In this document: one piece after another, positions 39,821 through 50,016 of the stretch
Layout of the letters: every line of letters begins with the position of its first letter
Position numbering within the stretch: position 1 is the stretch's first letter
The notes under the pieces: model-generated
What the model saw: only the letters and a program-made list of their open reading frames with translations
Told to the model about the DNA's origin: nothing
The model's database searches: none
Made by a program: the position numbers and the translations under genes
NCBI RefSeq assembly: GCF_031157835.1
Contig: NZ_JAVIDR010000001.1
Coordinates: 310,001 to 374,000, forward strand
DNA from: Acinetobacter rudis
GTDB lineage: Bacteria > Pseudomonadota > Gammaproteobacteria > Pseudomonadales > Moraxellaceae
Reading direction: 5' to 3'
DNA length: 64,000 bases

Positions 39821-40239
39821 AATGTACTCCAAACTAACCCGTGTCGTCGTGCCGATAAAGGAATATATCGATCTTAAAACGAACGCCACTGGGGCATAAG
39901 GGTGCATATTTTAAGAGATTTTAAAACAAACAACAAGCAAATTCATTAAATAGTTTAGAACTAAACTAAGTGTCTGATTTTGATGCAACTATTCACCACA
40001 AATATAAATAAGTTAAGCAATTCAATAGCATCTTGTGATAAAAATGAAATAGATTTTTAAAGCAATTCCGTTACCATATGAAAACTTGGTGGTTCGTGGT
40101 GATGTAAATCATATTTATATTCCACATTGCTAAAACTTGATGTTTACATTGATTCAATGTATCAATGTGCAACATATTCGTTTAGATCAAGCGACTTTTT
40201 AACTATATTTATACCTATACCCAGAGAGGATGGTTTTAC
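39821..40239. other. Divergent regulatory region between rplU and ispB
   Basis: 419 bases holding both promoters. The notable element is a perfect 18-bp palindrome TAGTTTAGAACTAAACTA at 39951-39968. The rest is AT-rich without a gene, and the exact promoters could not be chosen. Confidence 0.6.
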
Positions 40240-41217
40240 ATGACTATCGACTTTAAACAAGATATTCTCGCGCCTGTAGCTACAGATTTTGCCGAAATGG
40301 ATCAGCTTATTAATGAGGGAATTAGTTCTAAAGTTGCATTAGTTATGTCTGTAAGTAAACATGTAGTTGAGGCAGGCGGTAAACGTATGCGGCCAATTAT
40401 GTGTTTATTGGCGGCACATGCTTGTGGTGAAACAAATCTTAAACGTTCACAAATGCTCGCAGCAATCATTGAAATGCTGCATACCGCAACCTTAGTTCAT
40501 GATGATGTTGTAGATGAATCTGGTCTTCGTCGCGGCAAACCAACAGCTAACGCTACATGGAATAATCAAACAGCTGTATTAGTAGGTGATTTTCTTATTT
40601 CTCGGGCATTCGACCTCTTGGTTGATCTCGACAATATGACGCTACTTAAAGATTTCTCAACAGGTACTTGTGAAATTGCAGAGGGCGAGGTTTTACAATT
40701 ACAAGCCCAACACCAACCAGATACTGATGAAAGTACTTATTTAAGTATTATTCATGGTAAAACATCGCGCTTGTTTGAACTGGCAACTGAAGGTGCAGCT
40801 ATCCTAGCGGGTACACCACAATATCGTGAACCTCTTCGTCGTTTTGCAGGTCATTTTGGTAATGCCTTCCAAATTATTGACGATATTTTAGATTACACTT
40901 CTGATGCTGAAACATTGGGTAAAAATATTGGTGATGATCTGATGGAAGGTAAACCAACCCTACCACTCATTGCAGCATTAAAAAATACGCAAGGTGAACA
41001 ACATCAGATCATTCGCCGTAGTATTTCAACGGGTGGCACATCTGAATTAGAACAAGTGATCAGTATCGTTCATAGCTCTGGCGCTTTAGACTATTGTCGT
41101 AGCCGAGCACAACAAGAAACAGATTTAGCACTTCAAGCATTACAAGAGTTACCAGAAAGCCCGTATCGTCAGGCCCTGTGTAATTTAGCCAATATGGCAC
41201 TATTTCGAATTCAATAA
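40240..41217 (+). CDS. ispB: Octaprenyl/nonaprenyl diphosphate synthase IspB
   Basis: Builds the all-trans side chain of ubiquinone from FPP and IPP. Trans-prenyltransferase motifs: first Asp-rich motif DDVVDESGLRRG and second DDILDYTSDAETLGKNIGDDL, with GGKRMRP near residue 48. 325 residues. It is divergent from rplU, a gene order shared with E. coli, which makes IspB more likely than a geranylgeranyl or farnesyl synthase. It ends 21 bases before the membrane protein gene, probably the same transcript. Confidence 0.95.
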   Translation: MTIDFKQDILAPVATDFAEMDQLINEGISSKVALVMSVSKHVVEAGGKRMRPIMCLLAAHACGETNLKRSQMLAAIIEMLHTATLVHDDVVDESGLRRGKPTANATWNNQTAVLVGDFLISRAFDLLVDLDNMTLLKDFSTGTCEIAEGEVLQLQAQHQPDTDESTYLSIIHGKTSRLFELATEGAAILAGTPQYREPLRRFAGHFGNAFQIIDDILDYTSDAETLGKNIGDDLMEGKPTLPLIAALKNTQGEQHQIIRRSISTGGTSELEQVISIVHSSGALDYCRSRAQQETDLALQALQELPESPYRQALCNLANMALFRIQ

Positions 41218-41238
41218 AATGAGCAGACTTTCTTGCCT

Positions 41239-43281
41239 ATGCATATTCACTTTAATGATCTAATTTTAAGCATGCAGGAACAGATAGAGCATCCCTCTAC
41301 TGTTCCTGATGAAAACTTACTTATTCAGTTGGTACAAAGAATTCGTCCAATTGACTGTAATGACAACAAAGAAATTCAAGAAAAAATTCAAGCACTTATT
41401 CTCGCTTTACTACGCCAACCTATTGCTACTTACACCTTACAAACCTATCTCATTACACTGATTAACCGTTATAAACAAACCAGCTTTTATGCCGATAGTG
41501 GAATTTTATCTTTAGATGGTTTTTGGAATCAGTTAAGTCAACGTATTGGTGCACATTTTTTACCTTTACTCAATGATGATACGCAGCTGCAAGACCTATT
41601 AGCTAAAGTTTTTTATGATCGTCATGACCGTTTTTGGTTAGAGAATATTACCAATGAATCTTGGATTCAGTTGTTTCGACTTTTTCCATCTTCACAACAA
41701 ATTCGCCCTGCCAGCAATAGTATTAAGCACGAAATTATTAAGGCAATTACCATACTTTCTTATCGGATTAGTGGTATTGGCTTATACCCTGAATTCATCA
41801 ATGCACAACCCGAACTGTCTGACTATGAATCTCCATTCTTGGTTCAAAACCGTGAAATAGTAGAATTCATTGAATCCTATAAACGCGCACACCGTGAACA
41901 AGATCAGCATCTTGCCGTGCGTTTTCCTGATGCATCACAAGCGCTGGTCATGCTGGAGCAATGTCATGATGTTGTAAGCAAAATCAGACGCTCAACTAAA
42001 CGCATCGGTGTCAGTATTAGTCTCACTTATTTGTTATCGTTGCTTGAACAATGTTTACAACGTACCGAACAGTTACTCAATATTCTCACAGAGGAAGATG
42101 AGGTTCGTTATATTGCCATTGGTGAGTTATTAACAGATGTAGTTGAAGCTTATGCCAGTGAACACAGTGTACGTGCATTACTGGCAAGTAATAGTGAGTT
42201 AATCTCATTACAGGTCACAGAAAATGCCAGCAAAACGGGTGAACACTATGTAAGTACAGACAAGCAAGGTTTCTTTGCTATGTATCGCTCAGCTGCAGGT
42301 GCTGGGGTGATCATTGCCACTATGGCTACGCTAAAAATTTTAGCAGCGCGCTTAACCTTAGCTCCAATGATGCAAGCCTTCTTATATAGCATGAATTATG
42401 CTTTTGGCTTTATGTTTATTCATGTACTGCATTTTACTGTTGCAACAAAACAACCCGCAATGACAGCAGCAGCGCTTGCTGCAACTGTTCAACATCGCAA
42501 GGGTTCAAAAACAGCGCAATTAGTTGAATTAGCAGTTTTAATCGTAAACATTATACGAACTCAGTTTATTGCCATTTTAGGTAATATTTCTATCGCTATC
42601 CCTACTGCTGCCCTTATTACCTTTTTTTGGCAATACGCCTTAGATGAACCCTTACTTAAACATGCAAAAGCTGATGCACTCTTGCACAGCCTAAACCCAT
42701 TTACCTCACTTGCCATACCCCATGCTGCAATTGCTGGTGTTTGTCTATTTTTGTCTGGTTTAATTGCTGGCTATTTTGATAACCTTGCTGTCTATAGAAA
42801 AATAGGCCCACGACTTAAAGCACATCAACGCCTTTCACGGCTAATGGGAAGTGCCAGACTAGATCGGTTCGCAAATTATGTACAACGCAACTTAGGTGCG
42901 CTTGCTGGTAATTTCTTGTTTGGTATCATGCTGGGTAGTATGGGGACACTAGGCTTTATTTTAGGTTTACCTCTGGATATCAGACATATTGCCTTTGCTT
43001 CTGCCAACTTTATTCAAGGTCTATTATGTATCAGTGGCACACCTGATATTGGACTTATATTCGTTTCTTTCCTTGGCGTACTTTTAATTGGCCTCACCAA
43101 CTTATTTGTCAGTTTCAGCCTAACTGTTGTTGTTGCTTTACGTGCAAGACGTGTGCGCTTTGAACAATGGAAACCACTGGCAAAATTGGTCTACACTCAT
43201 TTTTTCACTCGACCAATGGACTTTTTCTGGCCACCTAAAACACCAATAGAGCTAAATGACAACACTAAAAACACACCATAG
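41239..43281 (+). CDS. Membrane protein of the so-called site-specific recombinase family (Gcr-like)
   Basis: 680-residue protein that matches the family named after gonococcal Gcr (Pfam SpecificRecomb). The first 340 residues are soluble and helical; from about residue 345 there are six or seven transmembrane helices (for example AGVIIATMATLKILAARLTLAPM, NISIAIPTAALITFFW, GLIAGYFDNLAVYRKIGPRLK). No recombinase catalytic motif of either tyrosine or serine type is seen, so the name is misleading; a membrane or envelope function is more likely. The ATG at 41239 was chosen; a TTG six bases before it is possible. It follows ispB closely. Confidence 0.72.
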   Translation: MHIHFNDLILSMQEQIEHPSTVPDENLLIQLVQRIRPIDCNDNKEIQEKIQALILALLRQPIATYTLQTYLITLINRYKQTSFYADSGILSLDGFWNQLSQRIGAHFLPLLNDDTQLQDLLAKVFYDRHDRFWLENITNESWIQLFRLFPSSQQIRPASNSIKHEIIKAITILSYRISGIGLYPEFINAQPELSDYESPFLVQNREIVEFIESYKRAHREQDQHLAVRFPDASQALVMLEQCHDVVSKIRRSTKRIGVSISLTYLLSLLEQCLQRTEQLLNILTEEDEVRYIAIGELLTDVVEAYASEHSVRALLASNSELISLQVTENASKTGEHYVSTDKQGFFAMYRSAAGAGVIIATMATLKILAARLTLAPMMQAFLYSMNYAFGFMFIHVLHFTVATKQPAMTAAALAATVQHRKGSKTAQLVELAVLIVNIIRTQFIAILGNISIAIPTAALITFFWQYALDEPLLKHAKADALLHSLNPFTSLAIPHAAIAGVCLFLSGLIAGYFDNLAVYRKIGPRLKAHQRLSRLMGSARLDRFANYVQRNLGALAGNFLFGIMLGSMGTLGFILGLPLDIRHIAFASANFIQGLLCISGTPDIGLIFVSFLGVLLIGLTNLFVSFSLTVVVALRARRVRFEQWKPLAKLVYTHFFTRPMDFFWPPKTPIELNDNTKNTP

Positions 43282-43374
43282 ATAACTATTTAACAACACA
43301 TAAAAAAACAATTTATGTGCAACAAAAAATAACCTAATTAATCGATATTAATTCGTATTTGTAATGCTTGAAAA

Positions 43375-43398
43375 AAAGTGTACCGACAAGTACACTTT
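43375..43398. promoter_or_regulatory. Perfect inverted repeat upstream of the PAP2-adeIJK genes
   Basis: AAAGTGTAC-CGACAA-GTACACTTT, 9-bp arms and 6-base spacer, 53 bases before the PAP2 start codon. It has no T tail beyond TTT, so it is more like an operator than a terminator. The adeIJK repressor AdeN is TetR-type and binds a palindrome in front of this operon in A. baumannii, but I cannot confirm that this is its site. Confidence 0.6.
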
Positions 43399-43450
43399 AG
43401 CGATTAAATTAATCCCAACGAAATTGGTTAATTTTATTTAGGTCAAACAG

Positions 43451-44074
43451 ATGCCTTATTCCTACATCATAATAAGTGGTATTGGGTTCATCATAAGCTG
43501 TCTTTGGATGCTCAACCCAAGCATCCAAAATTATGATCAACTTGCTGTTCTTTGGGCGAGTCAATATCGCACTACCTTTTTAGATGAAATTGCAGTAACT
43601 TTATCTACATTAGGGGGATTAATAACAGTACTTCTTATTTGCGGCATATATTGTGTAAGGTTATTGCGTTCAAAAAGCTACCATCAAGTAGCTTTTATTT
43701 GTTTAGCCATATTCGGGAGTAGTGCAATTGGATGGGGACTCAAATCTCTGATACAACGACCACGCCCCAATGTAGTTGAAGCAATGGTACAAAGCTATGG
43801 TGCATCTTTTCCAAGTGCTCATAGTATTTACTCGATCGTAATTGCCTATGTTTTACTGTTTATATTTCAGAAACAAACTCACAGTAAAGTCATCCTAATG
43901 TTGATTGGTTTATGGCCAGTCTGTATGGGGTTATCGCGAATTTATCTTGGCGTTCACTATCCAACTGATGTTCTTGCCGGATGGAGTGTCGGTTTAATGT
44001 GGATTGCACTATTGCAATGCGCATTTAACAAGTTTGTATACCTTAAAACAAATAACTTTTTAGATAAGATCTAA
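43451..44074 (+). CDS. PAP2-family phosphatase
   Basis: 207-residue membrane protein with about five helices and the three PAP2 motifs: KSLIQRPRP, the FPSAHS motif, and LSRIYLGVHYPTD, containing the catalytic His residues. These enzymes remove phosphate from undecaprenyl pyrophosphate, phosphatidic acid or phosphatidylglycerophosphate; the substrate cannot be told here. It ends 13 bases before adeI, and may be co-transcribed with the efflux operon. Confidence 0.9.
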   Translation: MPYSYIIISGIGFIISCLWMLNPSIQNYDQLAVLWASQYRTTFLDEIAVTLSTLGGLITVLLICGIYCVRLLRSKSYHQVAFICLAIFGSSAIGWGLKSLIQRPRPNVVEAMVQSYGASFPSAHSIYSIVIAYVLLFIFQKQTHSKVILMLIGLWPVCMGLSRIYLGVHYPTDVLAGWSVGLMWIALLQCAFNKFVYLKTNNFLDKI

Positions 44075-44087
44075 ACGAGGTGGAATA

Positions 44088-45332
44088 ATGATGTCAGCAA
44101 AGCTTTGGGCTCCAACCCTTACTGCTTGTGCTTTAGCAACAAGTATTGCACTTGTGGGTTGTAGCAAAGATCCAAAGGAGGCACAGCAAGCGGCTGCTGC
44201 ACAGAAAATGCCACCTACTGAAGTCGGTGTCATTGTTGCTCAACCACAAAGTATTGAACAATCAGTTGAACTTTCAGGAAGAACTTCAGCGTATCAAATT
44301 TCTGAAGTACGCCCACAAACTAGTGGTGTTATTTTAAAGCGTTTATTTGCTGAGGGTAGTTTTGTCCGTGAAGGCCAACCGCTTTACCAAATTGATTCAA
44401 GTACTAACCGTGCAACCTTGGATAACGCTAGAGCAACTTTAGTTCGCCAACAAGCTAATCTAAATGCACTACGTGTTAAAGCAAACCGTTATAGCCAGCT
44501 TACTGGCATTAATGCTGTTTCCAAACAAGAATATGATGACATTATTGCTCAAGTACGATTAGCTGAAGCTGATGTAGCTGCATCTCAAGCACTCGTACGT
44601 AATGCGCAGATTGATCTAGGTTATTCAACTGTACGTGCGCCAATTTCAGGCCAATCAAACCGTTCAAGTGTAACCGCTGGTGCTTTAGTCACTGCAAATC
44701 AAGCCAATGCTTTGGTCACTATTCAGCAGCTTGATCCGATCTATGTTGACATCAATCAATCAAGTGCTGAACTACTACGTCTAAGACAACAGTTAAGCCA
44801 AGGTAGTATTGACCGTAGTAATAATACGAAAGTTCGCTTACGCCTTGAAGATGGCAGCACTTACCCAGTTGAAGGTAACTTACAGTTCTCTGATGCAAGC
44901 GTAAATCCAGATACAGGTACGATTACGTTACGTGCTGTGTTCCCGAACCCAAATCATTTATTACTTCCTGGCATGTTTGCAAATGCGCAAATTGTTCAAG
45001 GGGTTATTCCAAATGCTTACTTGGTTCCACAACCTGCCGTGACACGTACTCCAACGGGTCAAGCAGTAGCAATGCTGGTTAATGCCAAAGGTGTTGTTGA
45101 ACCTCGTCCGATTACAACTGCTGGCGTAAATGGTCAGAATTGGATCGTGACTGCTGGATTAAATGCAGGTGATAAAATCATTGTAGATGGCATTGCCAAA
45201 GTTAAACCAGAACAACAAGTTGTTGCCAAACCATATCAACCTAAAGCTGCTGCACCTCAACCAGCTTCGCCAGCCAATAAAGCTGCGAGTCCAGCACCTG
45301 CTGCTGAACAAAAAGCTGCTTCTCAAGCATAA
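44088..45332 (+). CDS. adeI: RND efflux periplasmic adaptor AdeI
   Basis: Membrane fusion protein linking AdeJ to AdeK. The signal peptide ends in lipobox ALVGC, so it is lipid-anchored. Domains: barrel-sandwich hybrid with QTSGVILKRLFAEGSFVREGQPL and DLGYSTVRAPISG, a hairpin coiled coil between, a beta-barrel and a membrane-proximal domain, then an Ala/Pro/Gln-rich C-terminal tail. 414 residues. Very close to A. baumannii AdeI over most of its length but not identical, with differences in the coiled-coil and tail. In AdeIJK-carrying strains the operon is intrinsic and exports many antibiotics and biocides. Confidence 0.95.
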   Translation: MMSAKLWAPTLTACALATSIALVGCSKDPKEAQQAAAAQKMPPTEVGVIVAQPQSIEQSVELSGRTSAYQISEVRPQTSGVILKRLFAEGSFVREGQPLYQIDSSTNRATLDNARATLVRQQANLNALRVKANRYSQLTGINAVSKQEYDDIIAQVRLAEADVAASQALVRNAQIDLGYSTVRAPISGQSNRSSVTAGALVTANQANALVTIQQLDPIYVDINQSSAELLRLRQQLSQGSIDRSNNTKVRLRLEDGSTYPVEGNLQFSDASVNPDTGTITLRAVFPNPNHLLLPGMFANAQIVQGVIPNAYLVPQPAVTRTPTGQAVAMLVNAKGVVEPRPITTAGVNGQNWIVTAGLNAGDKIIVDGIAKVKPEQQVVAKPYQPKAAAPQPASPANKAASPAPAAEQKAASQA

Positions 45333-45343
45333 GGGGTTTTTGA

Positions 45344-48300
45344 ATGGCTCACTTTTTTATTCATCGCCCTATTTTTGCGTGGGTGATTGCACTGGTCATC
45401 ATGTTGGCAGGTATTCTTACCTTGACCAAGATGCCCATTGCACAATACCCAACCATTGCCCCCCCTGTGGTGACGATCTCTGCAACTTATCCTGGCGCTT
45501 CAGCGTCAACTGTTGAAAATACAGTAACTCAGATCATTGAACAGCAAATGAATGGTCTTGATGGGTTGCGTTATATTTCATCGAACAGTGCAAGTAATGG
45601 TCAAGCTTCAATTAACCTAAACTTTGCTCAAGGGGTTGATCCTGATATTGCACAAGTTCAGGTACAAAACAAGCTACAGTCTGCAACAGCATTGCTGCCA
45701 CAAGATGTGCAACGTCAAGGTTTAAAAGTCACTAAATCTGGCGCTAGCTTCTTACAAGTAATTGCATTTTACTCACCAGACAATAGCCTCTCTGCTGCTG
45801 ACATTAAAGACTATGTCAATGCCAACCTTTCTGAACCACTTAGCCGCGTAGCTGGTGTAGGTGAGGTTCAGGTATTTGGTGGTTCATACGCAATGCGTAT
45901 CTGGCTTGACCCTGCCAAAATGACCAACTTAAAAGTGACTGCAAGTGACGTTGTGGCTGCATTAAATGCACAGAACGCACAAGTTGCTGTTGGTCAATTA
46001 GGTGGTGCTCCATCTGTACAAGGTCAAACACTTAATGCCACAGTGAATGCACAAAGTATGTTGCAAACACCTGAGCAATTCGGAAAAATCTTCTTGAAAA
46101 ACACCGCTTCTGGTGCTCAAGTTTTACTTTCAGATGTTGCTCGTATTGAACTTGGTTCTGATAACTATCAATTTGACTCTAAGTTCAATGGCAAACCTGC
46201 TGGTGGTGTGGCAATTAAACTCGCAACTGGAGCAAACGCACTTGATACAGCTACTGCTGTTGAAGCACGCTTAAAAGAGTTACGTCGTAACTATCCTGCA
46301 GGTTTAGAAGATACCCTTGCCTTTGATACCACACCATTTATCAAACTCTCTATTAAGAGTGTTGTGAAAACTTTGGTTGAAGCGATCATCTTGGTATTTA
46401 TCGTTATGTTCCTGTTCTTACAGAACTGGCGTGCAACGATTATTCCAACCATGGCTGTACCCGTTGTTGTTCTTGGTACATTTACCGTCATTAATATGTT
46501 TGGGTTCTCCATCAACACCTTAACCATGTTTGCCATGGTACTGGCAATTGGTCTATTGGTGGATGATGCGATCGTTGTGGTGGAAAACGTTGAACGTGTT
46601 ATGGTCGAAGAACACCTCGATCCTGTCACAGCCACTGAAGTTTCAATGACACAAATTTCAGGCGCTTTAGTTGGTATTACCAGCGTTCTTTCAGCTGTAT
46701 TTATTCCAATGGCGTTCTTTGGTGGTACAACAGGGGTAATTTACCGACAATTCTCTATCACCCTTGTCACAGCAATGGTCTTATCATTGGTTGTCGCATT
46801 AACCTTCACCCCTGCACTTTGTGCAACCTTATTAAAGCAACATGATCCAAACAAAGCAGAAAGTAATAATATTTTCTCGCGTTTCTTTACTTGGTTTAAC
46901 CGTAGCTTTGATAAAACAGCTGAAAAATATCAAAATGGTGTCAATCGCATGATCCACCATAAGGTATTTTCTGGCGTAGTATATGCTGCAGTAATTGCAG
47001 TCATTGTGGTGATCTTTAAACTTATGCCATCTTCTTTCCTTCCAGAAGAAGACCAAGGGGTTGTGTTTACACTCGTTCAATTGCCACCAAACGCAAGTAT
47101 GGAACGTACAAGTCATACCATTGATACAATGACTGATTTCTTCTTAAAAAATGAAGAAAAAACGGTTCAATCTGTATTTTCGGTGACTGGATTCTCGTTT
47201 ACTGGTGTTGGCCAAAATGCGGGTCTAGCTTTTATTAAATTAAAAGATTGGAGTGAGCGAACTACGCCTGAGCAACAAATTGATGCTCTAATTAAGCGTG
47301 GTATGGCCTTGAATGTACTTGTAAAAGATGCAAGCTACATCATGCCAATTAAACTACCTGCTATGCCAGAACTAGGTGTTGCTTCTGGTTTCGACTTCCA
47401 GCTTAAAGATGTTTCAGGTCAAGGTCATGAAAAACTCATGGCTGCACGTAACATGATTTTAGGTATGGCAGCAAAAGACCCACGTTTGGCTGGTGTACGT
47501 CCAAATGGTCAAGAAGATACACCTCAATATCAAATTTACATTGATCAAGCTCAAGCAGGTTCAATGGGAATTAGCCTTGCAGAAATTAATGCAACCATGA
47601 GTATGACTTGGGGCGGATACTACGTAAACGATTTCGTAGACCGTGGCCGTGTTAAAAAGGTTTATGTACAAGGTCAAGCAAATGCACGCATGATGCCTGA
47701 AGACTTAAACAAATGGTATGTCCGTAACAACAAAGGTGAAATGGTTCCATTCTCAGCCTTTGCAACAGGCGAATGGACTTATGGTTCACCACGTCTTGAG
47801 CGTTACAACGGCGTATCATCTGTGAATATTCAAGGTACTCCTGCGCCAGGCGTGAGTTCTGGTGTTGCAATGCAAGCCATGGAAGAGATTGCAGCAAAAC
47901 TTCCATCTATGGGCTTAGCTGGTTTCGACCACGAATGGACTGGTTTGTCATTAGAAGAACGTGAGTCTGGTGCTCAAGCACCTGCCCTATTGCTTCTTTC
48001 ATTGTTAATTGTCTTCCTTTGTTTGGCAGCACTTTATGAAAGCTGGTCAATTCCGTTCTCTGTTATTTTGGTTGTGCCGCTTGGCCTAGTGGGTGCTTTT
48101 GCATTAACTTACCTTGGTATGATCATCAAACATGATCCGAACTTGTCCTTTAACATTTACTTCCAAGTGGCATTGGTTGCAGTTATTGGTCTCTCAGCCA
48201 AAAACGCAATCTTAATTGTTGAATTTGCCAAAGAGTTACAAGAGAAAGGCGAAGATTTATTTGCAGCAACGCTACACGCTTCACGTATGCGTCTTCGTCC

Positions 48301-48523
48301 AATCATTATGACGACTTTGGCCTTTGGTTTTGGGGTACTCCCTCTTGCACTCTCATCTGGTGCAGGTGCAGGTAGCCAGCACTCAGTAGGTTTTGGTGTA
48401 CTTGGTGGGGTAATTAGTTCTACACTACTCGGTATCTTCTTTATTCCAGTATTCTTTGTCTGGATCCGAAGTGTATTCAAATACAAACCCAAAACAATAA
48501 CAAATCAGGAGCATTCATCGTGA
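45344..48523 (+). CDS. adeJ: RND efflux inner membrane transporter AdeJ
   Basis: Proton-driven pump of the HAE1 family. 1059 residues, full length. N-terminal FIHRPIFAWVIALVIMLAG begins TM1; the proton relay Asp pair is seen in GLLVDDAIVVVENVERVM; a large periplasmic porter domain lies between TM1 and TM2 and again between TM7 and TM8. The C-terminal TM region includes GLSAKNAILIVEFAKEL. No frameshift or truncation. It follows adeI by 11 bases and shares four bases with adeK. Confidence 0.97.
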   Translation: MAHFFIHRPIFAWVIALVIMLAGILTLTKMPIAQYPTIAPPVVTISATYPGASASTVENTVTQIIEQQMNGLDGLRYISSNSASNGQASINLNFAQGVDPDIAQVQVQNKLQSATALLPQDVQRQGLKVTKSGASFLQVIAFYSPDNSLSAADIKDYVNANLSEPLSRVAGVGEVQVFGGSYAMRIWLDPAKMTNLKVTASDVVAALNAQNAQVAVGQLGGAPSVQGQTLNATVNAQSMLQTPEQFGKIFLKNTASGAQVLLSDVARIELGSDNYQFDSKFNGKPAGGVAIKLATGANALDTATAVEARLKELRRNYPAGLEDTLAFDTTPFIKLSIKSVVKTLVEAIILVFIVMFLFLQNWRATIIPTMAVPVVVLGTFTVINMFGFSINTLTMFAMVLAIGLLVDDAIVVVENVERVMVEEHLDPVTATEVSMTQISGALVGITSVLSAVFIPMAFFGGTTGVIYRQFSITLVTAMVLSLVVALTFTPALCATLLKQHDPNKAESNNIFSRFFTWFNRSFDKTAEKYQNGVNRMIHHKVFSGVVYAAVIAVIVVIFKLMPSSFLPEEDQGVVFTLVQLPPNASMERTSHTIDTMTDFFLKNEEKTVQSVFSVTGFSFTGVGQNAGLAFIKLKDWSERTTPEQQIDALIKRGMALNVLVKDASYIMPIKLPAMPELGVASGFDFQLKDVSGQGHEKLMAARNMILGMAAKDPRLAGVRPNGQEDTPQYQIYIDQAQAGSMGISLAEINATMSMTWGGYYVNDFVDRGRVKKVYVQGQANARMMPEDLNKWYVRNNKGEMVPFSAFATGEWTYGSPRLERYNGVSSVNIQGTPAPGVSSGVAMQAMEEIAAKLPSMGLAGFDHEWTGLSLEERESGAQAPALLLLSLLIVFLCLAALYESWSIPFSVILVVPLGLVGAFALTYLGMIIKHDPNLSFNIYFQVALVAVIGLSAKNAILIVEFAKELQEKGEDLFAATLHASRMRLRPIIMTTLAFGFGVLPLALSSGAGAGSQHSVGFGVLGGVISSTLLGIFFIPVFFVWIRSVFKYKPKTITNQEHSS

Positions 48524-49980
48524 TGCAAAACTTATGGTCTCTTTCAGGTCGTAGCATCGCACTCTCTGCGCTCGTCATGTCTTTGGCAGCCTGCCAAAGC
48601 ATGCGTGGCCCAGAGCCGGTCGCTCAGCCAACTATTCCGCAAGGTTATGTCAACACTAATGCTGGCCAATCTATTGCAGAAAAAGGCTACAAAGACTTTT
48701 TTTCTGATGCACGTTTATTAAAAGTAATTGATCTTTCTTTAGAAAATAACCGTGATTTACGTACTGCTGCCTTGAACATTCAACGTGCACAGCAACAGTA
48801 TCAAATTTCAGAAAACAACCAACTACCTACGATTGGGGCAAGTGGTAGTGTGGTACGACAAGTTACACCATCACGCGATCCAAATAACCCTTATTCAACC
48901 TATCAGGTTGGTCTTGGGGTTACGGCTTATGAACTCGACTTTTGGGGACGTGTACGTAGCTTAAAAGACAATGCATTAGATACTTTCCTATCTACACAAA
49001 GTTCACGAGATGCAACACAAATTGCACTCATTGGACAAGTTGCACAAGCATGGTTAAGTTATTCATATGCAAATGAACAATTACGTCTTTCAGAGCAAAC
49101 ATTAAAAGCACAATTAGATTCATACAATCTAAACAAAAAGCGTTTTGATGTGGGCATTGATAGTGAAATCCCTGTTCGTCAAGCACAAGTTTCTGTAGAG
49201 ACTGCGCGTAGTGATGTCGCAAACTTCAAGACTCAAGTTGTACAAGCGAAAAACTTACTTGATCTACTTGTTGGACAACCTGTTAGCAAAGACCTTCTAC
49301 CGTCTAAAGCAGTTACACGAATCACCAATGACAGAACCTTATTTACAGGTATGCCAAGTGATTTATTGTACAACCGCCCAGACATCAAAACTGCTGAGTA
49401 CCAACTCAGTGCTGCTGGAGCCAACATTGGTGCCGCACGTGCGCAAATGTTCCCAACAATTAGTCTGACGGGTACTGCTGGTTATGCCTCAACTGATTTA
49501 AATAAACTGTTTAGATCAGGAAGCTTTGCATGGTCAATCGGACCAAGTATCGACATGCCAATTTTTGATTGGGGTACACGTAAAGCAAATGTGAAAATTT
49601 CTGAGACTGATCAACAAATTGCTTTAGCGAACTATGAAAAGTCAATTCAATCGGCTTTCCGTGAAGTTAATGATGCTTTGGCGACACGCCAACATATTGG
49701 TGACCGCATCACAGCTCAACAGAACTTAGTTCAAGCAACGAACGTCACTTATAAACTTTCAAGTGCACGTTTCCGTTCTGGTATTGATAGCTTCTTAACT
49801 GTTCTTGATGCTCAACGTACTTCTTACTCTGCTGAACAAGGTTTATTACTATTACAACAAGCTGATTTAAACAATCAAATTGAACTGTATAAAACCTTAG
49901 GCGGTGGCGTAAAAGCAACAACAGCCGAACAAGTAAGTTACCCAGCTTCAAGTTCTCAGCAACACTACAGCAAGAAATAA
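48520..49980 (+). CDS. adeK: RND efflux outer membrane factor AdeK
   Basis: TolC/OprM-type trimeric channel for the AdeIJK pump. 486 residues. The signal peptide ends in lipobox LAAC, making it a lipoprotein. Two repeated OEP domains follow (for example RTAALNIQRAQQQYQISEN and RPDIKTAEYQLSAAGANIGAARAQMFPTI). Start overlaps the adeJ stop (GTGA or ATG three bases later, with GGAG upstream), so translation is coupled. Ends in a terminator with a second hairpin GCTAAGT / ACTTAGC just before. Confidence 0.96.
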   Translation: MMQNLWSLSGRSIALSALVMSLAACQSMRGPEPVAQPTIPQGYVNTNAGQSIAEKGYKDFFSDARLLKVIDLSLENNRDLRTAALNIQRAQQQYQISENNQLPTIGASGSVVRQVTPSRDPNNPYSTYQVGLGVTAYELDFWGRVRSLKDNALDTFLSTQSSRDATQIALIGQVAQAWLSYSYANEQLRLSEQTLKAQLDSYNLNKKRFDVGIDSEIPVRQAQVSVETARSDVANFKTQVVQAKNLLDLLVGQPVSKDLLPSKAVTRITNDRTLFTGMPSDLLYNRPDIKTAEYQLSAAGANIGAARAQMFPTISLTGTAGYASTDLNKLFRSGSFAWSIGPSIDMPIFDWGTRKANVKISETDQQIALANYEKSIQSAFREVNDALATRQHIGDRITAQQNLVQATNVTYKLSSARFRSGIDSFLTVLDAQRTSYSAEQGLLLLQQADLNNQIELYKTLGGGVKATTAEQVSYPASSSQQHYSKK

Positions 49981-50016
49981 TGGTTACTGCTAAGTTCACT
50001 TAGCACTGCCATAAAC

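Noticed and set aside
41239..43281. A mobile element, suggested by the recombinase family name
   Set aside because: The protein is a membrane protein in a core gene neighbourhood with no inverted repeats, attachment sites or other mobility genes.
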